NCBI RefSeq assembly: GCF_006542335.1
Contig: NZ_CP032485.1
Location: 1,188,501 to 1,252,500, forward strand
Reading direction: 5' to 3'
Length of the DNA: 64,000 nt
Source: Neokomagataea tanensis
GTDB taxonomy: Bacteria; Pseudomonadota; Alphaproteobacteria; Acetobacterales; Acetobacteraceae
The translations under genes and the position numbers were made by a program. Below are positions 1 through 8,471 of this stretch, piece by piece. The notes beneath the pieces were generated by a model. That model ran no database searches. It saw nothing but the letters and a program-made list of their open reading frames with translations, and was not told the origin of the DNA. How positions within the stretch are numbered: position 1 is the first letter of the stretch; every line of letters starts with the position of its first letter.

Positions 1-1
1 T

Positions 2-868
2 GTGCGCCGTAATCGTCTGAGCGATTTCCGTAACATCCGGGCTTCAGGCTTGATCGCTATGAAGTTGGACGAGGGAGATTCTCTCATCGGTGTTGCGACA
101 TGCCGTGAAGGTCAGGATGTTTTCTTGGCGACGCGCAAAGCGCGTTGCATTCGTTTCCAAATTACAGATGACGTGTTGCGTGTTTTCGCAGGTCGCGGCA
201 GCTCAGGCGTGCGCGGTATTAAACTTGCGGAAGGTGACGAGGTCATCTCGCTTTGTGTATTGAACCACGTTGATGCAAGCGTCGAAGAACGTGCGTCTTA
301 CCTGCGTATGGCGAATGCGAAGCGTCGTGCAGAAAATGCTGCCTTGGCCGATACAGCTGAAGACGAAGTGACGTCGGGCGATGACGAAGTTGTGGATGTC
401 GTCGGTGATTTGACGCCAGAGCGTTTCGCAGAATTGGAAGCTCAGGAAGAAGTTCTCTTGACCGTGACGGATGGAGGCTTTGGCCGACGTTCATCAGCGT
501 ATGACTATCGTGTTTCGGGCCGTGGCGGCTTGGGTATTACGAATATGACCTTCTCTGCGACGCGTCGCGGTAAGGAAGTTGTAGGTACTCTGCCGACTTT
601 GCCTGGCACGGACGTTATGCTCGTGACGGATACGGGGCGTTTGATCCGCCTGCCTGTTTCGCAGGTGCGTGTCATGGCGCGCCAAGCGGCAGGTGTTACA
701 CTGTTCCGTCTGAACGATGATGAAACCGTTATCTGTGTTTTCCCTGTTGTGGAAGATGATGGAGAAACAGGTGATGTCGCAACCGTAGAAGGTGCCGAAA
801 CTGCGCCAGTAGCGCTCGGTGGCCCCGACAGTCCTGCTGCGGAGGCATCACCGGAAGCTGGAGAGTAA
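2..868 (+). CDS. gyrA: DNA gyrase subunit A, C-terminal part (cut by window start)
   Basis: This is the last 288 or so residues of GyrA, the gyrase subunit that cuts and rejoins DNA and, through its C-terminal beta-pinwheel, wraps DNA to introduce negative supercoils. The visible part is the pinwheel only: repeated blades with motifs such as NRLSDFRNI, GSSGVRGIKL and GRGGLGITNM match GyrA C-terminal repeats. The breakage-reunion domain and the GyrA box lie upstream of the window, so the apparent GTG at the left edge is an internal Val codon, not a start. An acidic linker (about residues 115-140) and an acidic, Ala/Pro-rich tail follow the family pattern. The stop is 2 bases before coaD, so the two genes are probably co-transcribed. 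Identification is secure. Confidence 0.95.
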   Translation: MRRNRLSDFRNIRASGLIAMKLDEGDSLIGVATCREGQDVFLATRKARCIRFQITDDVLRVFAGRGSSGVRGIKLAEGDEVISLCVLNHVDASVEERASYLRMANAKRRAENAALADTAEDEVTSGDDEVVDVVGDLTPERFAELEAQEEVLLTVTDGGFGRRSSAYDYRVSGRGGLGITNMTFSATRRGKEVVGTLPTLPGTDVMLVTDTGRLIRLPVSQVRVMARQAAGVTLFRLNDDETVICVFPVVEDDGETGDVATVEGAETAPVALGGPDSPAAEASPEAGE

Positions 869-870
869 GG

Positions 871-1380
871 GTGACGTTGGACCCGCATATAGCCTTTTAT
901 CCGGGGAGCTTTGACCCCGTGACACATGGGCATATGGACATTATTGCGCGTGCGGCCAGCTTGTTTGAGAAGCTGGTCGTTGGCGTTGGTGTCAATGCGG
1001 GGAAAAAGCCTCTTTTGTCTGCTTCTGAGCGGATATCGCTTTTACGGAATGAAGTGTCCAAGCTCCCTGTGGCGGAGCGTATTGAAATTGTAGAATTCGA
1101 TACGCTGCTCGCCGATGCTGTGCACAATATTGGCGCGGGAGTCGTTGTGCGGGGCGTACGCACGGCTGGAGACTTTGATTTTGAGTGTCAGGTTTCAGGG
1201 GTCACACGTCGTTTGGCGCCCGGAATTGAGTTTGTGCTTTTGCTTTCCGCAGATGAGCACCGTGTCACATCAAGTCGGATTGTGAAGGAAATAGCCTCTT
1301 ATAATGGGGATATTTCGTCTTTCGTCAGCGATGATGTTGCGCGTGTGGTCTTGTCGAAAAACCGCGGAAGAGCGACTTAA
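871..1380 (+). CDS. coaD: Phosphopantetheine adenylyltransferase
   Basis: CoaD transfers AMP from ATP to 4'-phosphopantetheine to make dephospho-CoA, the penultimate step of coenzyme A synthesis, in the cytoplasm. The 169-residue length is normal. The nucleotidyltransferase fold shows its N-terminal FYPGSFDPVTHGHMD segment (the (T/H)xGH ATP-binding motif is THGH) and the C-terminal TSSRIVKEIA segment that closes over ATP. The start is GTG at 871, only 2 bases after the gyrA stop. No other start keeps the conserved N-terminus, and translation is probably coupled to gyrA. The placement behind gyrA and before a cyclophilin gene is a housekeeping arrangement. Confidence 0.95.
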   Translation: MTLDPHIAFYPGSFDPVTHGHMDIIARAASLFEKLVVGVGVNAGKKPLLSASERISLLRNEVSKLPVAERIEIVEFDTLLADAVHNIGAGVVVRGVRTAGDFDFECQVSGVTRRLAPGIEFVLLLSADEHRVTSSRIVKEIASYNGDISSFVSDDVARVVLSKNRGRAT

Positions 1381-1417
1381 GGCTCCGTAGGGGTCTCTTT
1401 TAGAAAGGATTATACGA

Positions 1418-1906
1418 ATGTCCGAGAATGCAAACGTTCCAGCCGGCGACAAGCTGGTTTTTGAACTTAAGACAGGTAAAGTTGTCATCGCGCTGCGTCC
1501 GGACCTCGCGCCTTTGGCCGTTGAGCGCTTGAAGCTTCTGGCAAGCGAAGGGTTCTACGATGGCGTTAAATTCCATCGTGTGATCGAAGGCTTCATGGCG
1601 CAGGGTGGAGATCCAACTGGTACAGGCACAGGCGGTAGTGACTACCCTGACCTGAAGGCTGAATTCACTGATCAGGCGAAGTTTGAGCGTGGAACACTTG
1701 GCATGGCACGTACCATGGCGCCCCATAGTGCAAACAGCCAGTTCTTCATCATGTTTGAAAATGTACCGTCATTGAATGGTCAGTACACGATCGCGGGTCA
1801 GGTTGTGGAAGGCATGGAACTGGTCGACCAAATCAAACGCGGCTCAGGCGCGTCTGGCATGGTTAAGGACCCAGACTCCATCGTAAAGGCTTATGTAGAA
1901 GCATAA
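1418..1906 (+). CDS. Peptidyl-prolyl cis-trans isomerase, cyclophilin type
   Basis: A 162-residue single-domain cyclophilin that isomerises Xaa-Pro peptide bonds during protein folding. The catalytic signature is present: FHRVIEGFMAQGGDPTGTG contains the active-site Arg and the FMxQGGD block, followed by NSQFFIMF and the LNGQYTIAGQVV segment. No signal peptide is visible, so it is most likely the cytoplasmic form (PpiB-like). The ATG at 1418 has a good ribosome binding site (AAAGGA about 8 bases upstream). It lies 37 bases after coaD and is followed by a strong terminator, so it probably ends the gyrA-coaD unit or has its own promoter. The family is certain; the paralogue name is not. Confidence 0.93.
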   Translation: MSENANVPAGDKLVFELKTGKVVIALRPDLAPLAVERLKLLASEGFYDGVKFHRVIEGFMAQGGDPTGTGTGGSDYPDLKAEFTDQAKFERGTLGMARTMAPHSANSQFFIMFENVPSLNGQYTIAGQVVEGMELVDQIKRGSGASGMVKDPDSIVKAYVEA

Positions 1907-1930
1907 GTCTTTTAGCGCTTGATGCGTTGG

Positions 1931-1963
1931 GCCGGTGGGAGTTCGCTCCCGCCGGCTTTTTTT
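1931..1963 (+). terminator. Rho-independent terminator after cyclophilin gene
   Basis: An 11-bp stem (GCCGGTGGGAG pairing with CTCCCGCCGGC, one G-T wobble) closes a TTCG tetraloop and is followed by seven T residues. It sits 25 bases after the cyclophilin stop. Confidence 0.92.
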
Positions 1964-1993
1964 ATGCTTGGGTCGTCATGCGGTGCGATGAGG

Positions 1994-2326
1994 TTAGGTG
2001 CGCAACACACTGACTTGCGCGGCATCGTGGGGGTAGGGGTTGCCGTATTGTTGGATGTAGCGCGCGGCAAAGTCTTGCCGCTCCAAGCGTTCACAGTAAT
2101 CAAGGTAACGCATGAGGGCGCGTTCTGCGCGCTGTGTGCGGCCGTAGAGGCGCTTGTAATGTTTCCATAGCATGAGAGCATTAACGGACCATGCGTCGTA
2201 CACATGTTCAGCCAAGCGTTGACGGATTGATACGGGGAGTTGGTCAAATGCGTCCCATTCATTCCCGTCAAAACGGCGCCAGATTTGGTCTCTGAATGTA
2301 CGGTCATTGAGCGCGATATTGGGCAT
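1994..2326 (-). CDS. Hypothetical protein, 110 aa
   Basis: A 110-residue protein I cannot assign with confidence. It is charged and rich in Tyr, Trp and Arg (for example WDAFDQLP, DAWSVNALMLWKHYKRLYG, ERALMRYLDYCERLERQDFAARY). It has no signal peptide or membrane segment and looks like a small all-helical cytoplasmic protein. The FDxLP...R...DAWS pattern faintly recalls small alphaproteobacterial domains of unknown function, but this is only an impression. It faces the cyclophilin gene and is separated from it by the terminator at 1931. An AT-rich palindrome at 2345-2370 lies just upstream of its start and may control it. The coding frame is open and composition resembles its neighbours, so it is probably real. 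Confidence 0.6.
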   Translation of the reverse strand: MPNIALNDRTFRDQIWRRFDGNEWDAFDQLPVSIRQRLAEHVYDAWSVNALMLWKHYKRLYGRTQRAERALMRYLDYCERLERQDFAARYIQQYGNPYPHDAAQVSVLRT

Positions 2327-2344
2327 AGCAAAGCTACAAGTTGT

Positions 2345-2370
2345 TTTTGATATGTTATATCATATCAAAA
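2345..2370. promoter_or_regulatory. Perfect 10-bp AT-rich palindrome
   Basis: TTTTGATATG and CATATCAAAA are separated by 6 bases. It lies about 20 bases upstream of the minus-strand hypothetical gene and about 110 bases before tRNA-Lys. There is no T-tract on either side, so an operator site is more likely than a terminator. No binding protein is identified. Confidence 0.4.
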
Positions 2371-2480
2371 TATTCCAAGAACGAAAGACGTTATTTTGCG
2401 GACGGGAAAAATGTTTTTTTGATTTTTTCACAGTTTGGTGTTGACCGATGGGCTGATCCTTCGTAAATACCGCGCCGGAT

Positions 2481-2556
2481 GAACCGGTAGCTCAGTTGGT
2501 AGAGCATTCGACTTTTAATCGAATGGTCCTGGGTTCGAGTCCCAGCCGGTTCACCA
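2481..2556 (+). tRNA. tRNA-Lys (UUU)
   Basis: A 76-nt cloverleaf. The acceptor stem GAACCGG pairs with CCGGTTC, the discriminator is A, and CCA is encoded. The D-arm TAGCTCAGTTGGTAGAGC and T-arm GGGTTCGAGTCCC are canonical. The anticodon loop CTTTTAA carries anticodon TTT (Lys). It forms the left border of the accessory block that ends at tRNA-Thr (13005-13079). Confidence 0.97.
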
Positions 2557-2768
2557 TTAATAATCCTAAAATCAACATATAAGATTTATTCAGGCGGATA
2601 TTGCGACTGAATAGAACGCTTATGCGCTTCTACTGCGCATTATTTTGTTCCGCACTCAGGAGCATGTGGCAACTCTGTTACCGAGTTGTGCTAGGCGCAG
2701 CATGTGCTTGGAAAAACTCCACTAAAAGCGTTAAGAGAAGAAATACAAACCTTTTGAGGATACAAACA

Positions 2769-4019
2769 TTGCAGAAAAATCGGATGACTTTGTTCATTCT
2801 GGTCGCCTTGGTGCTGGGCGTCATTACGGGTGGTGTGGTGCATGGTTTCGTTGAGAATCCCGCTGCTCGCCAAGGTTTTGCTGCAGATATTTCTATTGGA
2901 TCTACGGTTTTTCTTCGCCTGATTAAGATGATTATCGCACCATTAGTCTTTTCGACTTTGGTTGCGGGGATTGGCCGCATGACTGATGCGAAGACGGTTG
3001 GGCGCATCGGCGGAAAAGCGATGCTTTGGTTCGTTGGTGCATCGTTATTTTCGTTAACGCTCGGCATGGTTCTGGTGAATGTGATGCACCCAGGGGGCGG
3101 TCTGCATCAGGTCAATGCAATGCAAGCGACGCATCTCGGTGCGGGCGGAATGACTTTGGAGGGCTTTATCCGCCATCTGGTTCCTGATTCTGGCTTTAAA
3201 GCCATGGCGGATAATGAAATTTTGCAGGTAGTGGTATTTGCGGTTTTCGTTGGTGTCGCATGTGCTTCTCAACCGGAGAAGGGACGTCCGCTATTAGAGT
3301 GGACTGACAGTTTGGCGCATATCATTTTGAAGGTAACGAATTACGTTATGCTTCTCGCGCCGCTAGCAGTGTTTTGTGCTGTCGCAGCGACCATCAGCAC
3401 GAATGGTCTTGCGATATTACTAACCTATGGGAAATTCATGGGTGAGTTCTATTTTGCCATGCTTTTGCTTTGGTTGAGCTTGATTGGTGTCGGCCTTTTA
3501 CTGTTAGGCCCTTCGGCCCTGAGACTGGTGCGCTTGATGCGTGAGCCTTTTCTTCTGGCGTTTTCTACAGCGAGTTCTGAAGCGGCTTATCCTTTGATTT
3601 TGGAGCGCCTCGCACAATTCCCGGTTTCAAAGAAAATATCGTCGTTTGTGCTGCCGCTGGGGTATTCTTTCAACCTTGATGGCACGATGATGTACTGCAC
3701 ATTCGCCAGTATTTTTATTGCTCAGGCTTACGACATCGTTTTGCCGTGGAGCACGCAGATCGTCATGCTTCTGACGCTGATGCTTACGAGCAAAGGGGTT
3801 GCGGGTATTCCCCGTGCGTCATCCGTGGTGATTGTTGCGACGCTAGGTCAGTTCAATATACCGACTGAGGGTATATTATTGATTCTCGGGATTGATACAT
3901 TTTTGGATATGGGCCGATCAGCAACGAATGTGATCGGGAATTCTCTGGCCGCAGCTGCTGTCGGAAAATGGGAAAACCTTCTCGTGCATGACGAAAAGCC
4001 CGCTGCGGGGTTAAAGTAA
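2769..4019 (+). CDS. Dicarboxylate/amino acid:cation symporter (DAACS family)
   Basis: An inner-membrane secondary transporter of the GltP/DctA family, which takes up C4-dicarboxylates or acidic amino acids with Na+ or H+. It shows eight or so hydrophobic segments, the Ser-rich re-entrant signature SSEAAYPLILERL, the FNLDGTMMY segment of helix 7, and GIPRASSVVI plus DMGRSATNVIGN of the C-terminal substrate site. I place the start at TTG 2769 (416 aa): GAGGA lies 8 bases upstream and the family's N-terminal helix begins there. An upstream in-frame extension to 2601 is poorly conserved in character and unlikely. The last few codons fall inside the repeat shared with the IS6 remnant, so the native C-terminus may have been altered. 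Substrate not determinable. Confidence 0.88.
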   Translation: MQKNRMTLFILVALVLGVITGGVVHGFVENPAARQGFAADISIGSTVFLRLIKMIIAPLVFSTLVAGIGRMTDAKTVGRIGGKAMLWFVGASLFSLTLGMVLVNVMHPGGGLHQVNAMQATHLGAGGMTLEGFIRHLVPDSGFKAMADNEILQVVVFAVFVGVACASQPEKGRPLLEWTDSLAHIILKVTNYVMLLAPLAVFCAVAATISTNGLAILLTYGKFMGEFYFAMLLLWLSLIGVGLLLLGPSALRLVRLMREPFLLAFSTASSEAAYPLILERLAQFPVSKKISSFVLPLGYSFNLDGTMMYCTFASIFIAQAYDIVLPWSTQIVMLLTLMLTSKGVAGIPRASSVVIVATLGQFNIPTEGILLILGIDTFLDMGRSATNVIGNSLAAAAVGKWENLLVHDEKPAAGLK

Positions 4020-4667
4020 GGACGCAGATACCTCAACTGATCGATATTTATGGTGTTGTAAACTCTGAACCGCCTTTCGATCGGGCACACTTATTCCATG
4101 ATACCTTCCTAGAAGTGGAAGGATTTGGTCTGTCCTTTTTTCTAGTGCGCGCCTGACGTTAAAACCTTGATCGTCGCGTAAGCCGTTTTCAGGCTTTTGA
4201 AGCCACGGATCGGTTTTACCGGCTGTTTTAGTTTGCCGTGATCGGCTTGGGTCACATTGCTCAGATATTTCACCTGCCGGTGCTGCACTGTACCGGGCAG
4301 CTTGCCTTAAGCCATACCGTAGGTCGAGGCTTTGTCCGGTATCAGGCACCTCCCAGTCCTTCAGACCACTTACCGCTTTTCCTAGAAACCGTTTGGCAGC
4401 CATATCACTCGGGGCGGCGATGGATAGAAATCAATCGTGTTGCTGCCCTTACCGATCGCCCGATAAAGATACGTCCATTTCCCTTTGATCTTGATCTCAT
4501 CAATACGCCAACTGGGAGAAAAGCTCGGGCGTTTCCAATTCCGGCGCGTAGCGCCGGACCCGTAGCGGCAATATCAACGAACCACTTACAAAATCACGCC
4601 CCTCTCAAATGTCGTCCCTTGAGATCGCTCATCTGTCATACTCCCAAAAAGTCGAAAATAATTCCAG
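3999..4667 (-). mobile_element. Decayed IS6-family element, left inverted copy
   Basis: A 669-bp remnant of an IS6/IS26-type insertion sequence, transposase reading leftward. Scattered frames still show transposase pieces: MSDLKGRH at the N-terminus, YAPELE, IKIKGKWTYLYRA, AAKRFLGKA.SGLKDWE, then in another frame HRQVKYLSNVTQADHGKLKQ and GFKSLKTAYATIK. The helix-turn-helix region is deleted, and stops and frameshifts break the rest, so it cannot transpose. The same 669 bp recurs inverted at 10242-10910 with identical translations everywhere I compared. The inner end here lacks the terminal repeat seen in the right copy. The outer end overlaps the last codons of the symporter gene. Confidence 0.88.
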
Positions 4668-4817
4668 TTTCTTCACGATGAATTGCTAATGCCATCACTT
4701 CAACATAGTATTTTATAAAATATTAGTGCTTACTCGTTGGAAAAGTGCGGTTTGAGTCTAACATCAGAGAGTGATCCACCTTATGAACTCAGTAAAATCA
4801 ATCCAGAAAAGCACTGA

Positions 4818-5177
4818 TTTTGGCGCCGTCGTCCCGAAGCCATCAACCGCAATCGCATGTATCGCCCTTGGGGCTTTTACGAGAGCCTTATTCAAGGTGA
4901 CCGGCTCCAAGTGAAGCGGATTGATGTCGACCCCGGCCACAAGCTGTCTTTGCAACAGAAGTTCCACCGTATCGAGCATTGGGTTGTTGTCACTGGCACA
5001 GCTGTTGTTACTCGCGATGCTGAAGAAATCATGGTCCATGAAAATGAAAGCATCTATCTGCCATTTGGTAGCGTTCACAGGTTAGAAAGTCTCGGCAAAA
5101 CCCCCTTAGTTTTGATCGAGGTTCAGTCAGGCCTTTACCTGGGCGAGGATGATATTGTGCGTATCAAAGATATTTAG
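4818..5177 (+). pseudogene. Truncated mannose-1-P guanylyltransferase/mannose-6-P isomerase (cupin end)
   Basis: The translation from about 4824 to the stop matches only the C-terminal type II phosphomannose isomerase cupin of the bifunctional ManC/AlgA/XanB proteins: [50 protein letters not shown], and [17 protein letters not shown]. Those proteins make GDP-mannose and are about 470 residues; here about 110 remain. The guanylyltransferase domain is gone, an in-frame TGA lies at 4815, and no ribosome binding site precedes the internal ATG at 4857. It sits just inside the left IS6 copy, so truncation by IS-mediated rearrangement is likely. A freestanding cupin isomerase is possible but less likely. 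Confidence 0.75.
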
Positions 5178-5287
5178 GTGAGAGTCTGACAGCTGCCGAA
5201 ACGCTGTATTGAACAGATCTCTGACTACAGGCATTTTCCTGAGGCCAGATACGCAACCTGACCCCGAAAACTGGAAAGTTTATGGAT

Positions 5288-6187
5288 ATGGATAATTCAA
5301 ATCCTTCTCGAGGCAAATCCAAAGCAGTGTTACCCAGGAAGAGGCCCAGTCTGAATGCAGAAAATATTAATGCTGATTTGGCGGCAGCGAAATCTATAAT
5401 AGATATGATTTCTGAGGAGGGTAGTTCTAAGATTTTGGATCTTATTAGGAGTAATCCTGAAAGTATATACTCTATTATCGATAATATTTCATTAAATAAA
5501 ACGTTGGAAAAGCGCCGAAAATTTCTATGTACCAGTAACATAATGAAAAATGGTACAGTGGATGCGGACTTCGAATATGTCGGTTTGCCGCAAGATTTAC
5601 AAAATTCAAGTCTAAAAAAAGCATATGACACGCATTTACGGTCATTGTTGGAAAAACGTTCCGATGGTTTTGCTGTGTTGTTTGAGCATCTTGACGGACA
5701 TCAACGCCCGTACATCGTCGAAACTGGTTGTTTGAGAGTTCCAAATAATTGGGCTGGAGATGGTCAAAGTACTTTTTTGTTCGATTGGTACGCACGTGAG
5801 CGGCAGGGATCGGTTTTTTCCATTGATATCAATCCCGCAAGCATTGACAGTGCTAGGCGTGCATGTAGTGGGACAACCAATACGATCCTAAATGACTCAC
5901 GTCCTGCCCTAAATGCCTTAGCGCAAAATTCCGGGCGGCCAGCATCGCTACTTTATCTAGACTCGTTCGATCTAGATATCAACGATCCCCTGCCTAGCGC
6001 GATCCATCACGCAACAGAGATGATGGCAGCCAGAGCACTAATACAAGAAGGAACCATCATATGTGTCGATGACTTTAATGTCCCGCCTCTAGGAGCGGGA
6101 GGAAAAGGGTTAATTGTTGATCAGTTCATGGTATCTATCGGAGCAAAATTGCTTTATTCTGGCTACCAGAAAATATGGAAACTATAA
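5288..6187 (+). CDS. SAM-dependent methyltransferase-like protein
   Basis: About 299 residues. The C-terminal half has a class I methyltransferase layout: YIVETGC (motif I, SAM loop), the acidic SIDINP at the end of the next strand, LLYLDSFDLD and ICVDDFNVPP further on, resembling the small-molecule or sugar methyltransferases of the Methyltransf_24 kind. The N-terminal 130 residues are charged, helical and unrecognised (EEGSSKILDLIRSNPES). ATG 5288 is preferred over 5282 because GGAAAG lies 9 bases upstream of it; the difference is two residues. It precedes two glycosyltransferase genes in the same direction, so a role in methylating a surface glycan is a reasonable inference. It lies in the low-GC, IS-flanked cargo segment, a sign of horizontal acquisition. 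Substrate unknown. Confidence 0.65.
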   Translation: MDNSNPSRGKSKAVLPRKRPSLNAENINADLAAAKSIIDMISEEGSSKILDLIRSNPESIYSIIDNISLNKTLEKRRKFLCTSNIMKNGTVDADFEYVGLPQDLQNSSLKKAYDTHLRSLLEKRSDGFAVLFEHLDGHQRPYIVETGCLRVPNNWAGDGQSTFLFDWYARERQGSVFSIDINPASIDSARRACSGTTNTILNDSRPALNALAQNSGRPASLLYLDSFDLDINDPLPSAIHHATEMMAARALIQEGTIICVDDFNVPPLGAGGKGLIVDQFMVSIGAKLLYSGYQKIWKL

Positions 6188-6240
6188 CTCAATTTCTGGA
6201 ATAAGAGTTTTTTGAATCCTATTCTTGGGGAGAATTCTTG

Positions 6241-8448
6241 GTGCGCTTGGCAATATTAGCTATTGGGATGTCGGAAAAAAACGACTCTGTTTGTAATGAT
6301 GTGGCCTATCAATACAGGGTTTTATCTTCTCAAAGATCAAACGTTGATGAAGTGCGAATTTTCGCAGGGAATTACGACGCACGTGCATTTCCAGAGTTGC
6401 CCGTCGAGAACGCCGCCGAATTTGAACGATGGCTGACTGACGACCCCGATGTAGTGGTTATTTTCCATTACTGCGATAGTCGTTCTCAATTTGACGATTT
6501 TTTGCGGAACCGGTGTAAAAAAGTCGTAGTGCGGTGGCACAACGCAACTCCTCCGTGGTTTACTTTTGGTTCTCAGAACCAAAACGCGAATCATGCCCTT
6601 CTCGGATACGAAAATATTATCGACTTTATCAAATGTGTTCATGTATCGTTTTGGACGAATTCGGGATTTACGCGTGATCAACTTGTGGCAATGGGCACTG
6701 CTCCGGAACGTTGCCACGTAGTTTTCCCAGCTAGCAGGTATTTGGACGCCACCAATACTTCTAATAAGAAATCAGTTCAGGATGCAAAGAAAAAAAATTC
6801 TGTAATTGATTTGTTGTTTGTCAGTAGAGTAGTTGCACACAAGGGGCATTTGAATGCAATCGCGGTGGCAGATAGAACGCAGGAAATTACCGGACGTGCT
6901 GTTAGATTGAATATAGTCGGTAAAGGTATTGATGAACCGAGCGCATTTTCTGCAAAATTACGATCGGCAATTAATAAAGCAAAGTCAGAAATTGTAATTC
7001 ATGGTCTAGTATCTGACGAAAAACTAATCGAATTATATCAAACCTCAACAGTTTTTATTTGCCTGTCTGAGCATGAGGGTTTTGGTTTACCCGTCTTTGA
7101 AGCAATGCGATATCGGCTTCCTGTTGTCGCTTGGGCAACAACCGCATTTCGAGAACTCCTAGTAAATCACCCTTTCGCTTTTCCAAACTTTGACCTCGAT
7201 TTATTCGCGGCTTCAATAGGGGCTCTCGAAAATAACATCGTAAAAAGCCGACTTCTTGAATTGCAAAATTCGGTTCTTCAAGGCTATTCTTCTAATACTC
7301 TCATAGAGCAAATTAGTTCTGCCCTATCTGCACAGGAGAGTAGCTGGGGTCAGCCTATCCCGGATGACCTTGCTCGACCGGCAATTCGCTATTTGCCAGT
7401 CGTTGCGGAAGCAATCGACTCAGCGCGCTCATCGCTGATGGCAACATTTCCTCGCGGATTTGACGATGAGCTAATTTTCGATTCACATGTTAATGTAACA
7501 TCTCTTTATGATCTGCAGATTTACAAAAATTATCTAGACCAAGACAAGCAACTGTTGAAAGCGTTAACAATTCCAGTAAGAGAACCGTCAATAACTTTCA
7601 GACCTGATGAATTTTCGATGCGCAAAGGTGTTTATCCAGCGTCTGATTTAATTGATCGCTCAACACTCAAGGCAGATGATGTGAGTGCTGATCATCTTGT
7701 TTTTGGTCCATATGCGCAAATGCCAGCTGGAACTTATAACGCTAAATTACACGCCATCACGACAATTCTATCTGGCGAAAACGTTTCCTTTGAGCTCGAC
7801 GTTATTTCGGGGGGGCAGCAGTTGACGAGTCAGATATTTAACTTACCCTCTGGAAGCCACGAAAATTATCCTACGCTGTCATTTAATATGACGGGGGAGG
7901 CGCCCATGGTCGAAATTCGTTTGCGAGCAGAAAGCCCGTTCAAAGGGAATATTTTATTTTCGGGTGTAACGCTTACACAAATAAGTACAACTCAATTAAG
8001 TGGGTCTCCAGAAGAGCTTTCGTCGTCTCCTGCAAGCAATTGGATAGGACGCCTCAAAGGAATTACGCCATTCGCAAAATTTTCGCGTGAACGAGAAGCA
8101 AAGTCCTTGTTTCGCAGGGGGGACGCAGCAAGGGAACGCGGAGAGTGGGGTGAAGCTGCGCGCTTATACGATATGGGATTGAGCTCGGGTAGTGACCGCT
8201 TTGAGTATATTGTTCAAGCAGCCCATATGTACAAAGAAAGCGGTGATTTGGAAACTTCCCGCCAACGCTATAATCGAGCCTTGAACCTGAGGCCCAATGA
8301 CGCTGATTTATGTTTGCAAATGGGGCATTTTTGCAAAACTGCCGGTGATATGAAGGCGGCGAAGGTTTATTATCTTAAAGCGCTTCAATCATTCGGTTCA
8401 GTTGCTGCTGATGCCAGCAATGAACTAATCGCTCTGTCCAGTCACTGA
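6241..8448 (+). CDS. GT4-type glycosyltransferase with C-terminal TPR repeats
   Basis: A 735-residue GT-B glycosyltransferase, expected to move a sugar from a nucleotide donor onto a glycan. The donor-binding half shows LLFVSRVVAHKGHLNAI and the family 4 EX7E motif in EHEGFGLPVFEAM (about residues 278-290). About residues 430-580 form an unrecognised beta-rich module containing LVFGPYAQMPAGTY. The last 110 residues contain TPR-like helices (FRRGDAARERGEWGEAARLY, YNRALNLRPNDADLCLQMGH). GTG 6241 follows GGGGAG by 8 bases; TTG 6238 is the alternative. A closely related gene without the TPR tail follows, so the pair arose by duplication. No signal peptide; probably cytoplasmic or membrane-associated. 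Base composition is lower in GC than flanking housekeeping genes. Confidence 0.85.
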   Translation: MRLAILAIGMSEKNDSVCNDVAYQYRVLSSQRSNVDEVRIFAGNYDARAFPELPVENAAEFERWLTDDPDVVVIFHYCDSRSQFDDFLRNRCKKVVVRWHNATPPWFTFGSQNQNANHALLGYENIIDFIKCVHVSFWTNSGFTRDQLVAMGTAPERCHVVFPASRYLDATNTSNKKSVQDAKKKNSVIDLLFVSRVVAHKGHLNAIAVADRTQEITGRAVRLNIVGKGIDEPSAFSAKLRSAINKAKSEIVIHGLVSDEKLIELYQTSTVFICLSEHEGFGLPVFEAMRYRLPVVAWATTAFRELLVNHPFAFPNFDLDLFAASIGALENNIVKSRLLELQNSVLQGYSSNTLIEQISSALSAQESSWGQPIPDDLARPAIRYLPVVAEAIDSARSSLMATFPRGFDDELIFDSHVNVTSLYDLQIYKNYLDQDKQLLKALTIPVREPSITFRPDEFSMRKGVYPASDLIDRSTLKADDVSADHLVFGPYAQMPAGTYNAKLHAITTILSGENVSFELDVISGGQQLTSQIFNLPSGSHENYPTLSFNMTGEAPMVEIRLRAESPFKGNILFSGVTLTQISTTQLSGSPEELSSSPASNWIGRLKGITPFAKFSREREAKSLFRRGDAARERGEWGEAARLYDMGLSSGSDRFEYIVQAAHMYKESGDLETSRQRYNRALNLRPNDADLCLQMGHFCKTAGDMKAAKVYYLKALQSFGSVAADASNELIALSSH

Positions 8449-8471
8449 ATTTCTTAAGGTCTAGCCTCATT

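Noticed and set aside
4238..4681. Open frame on the plus strand across the left IS6 copy (and its mirror on the minus strand at 10192-10671)
   Set aside because: It is antisense to transposase pieces, and the identical frame appears in both IS copies. No ribosome binding site or family similarity; a shadow of the IS remnant.
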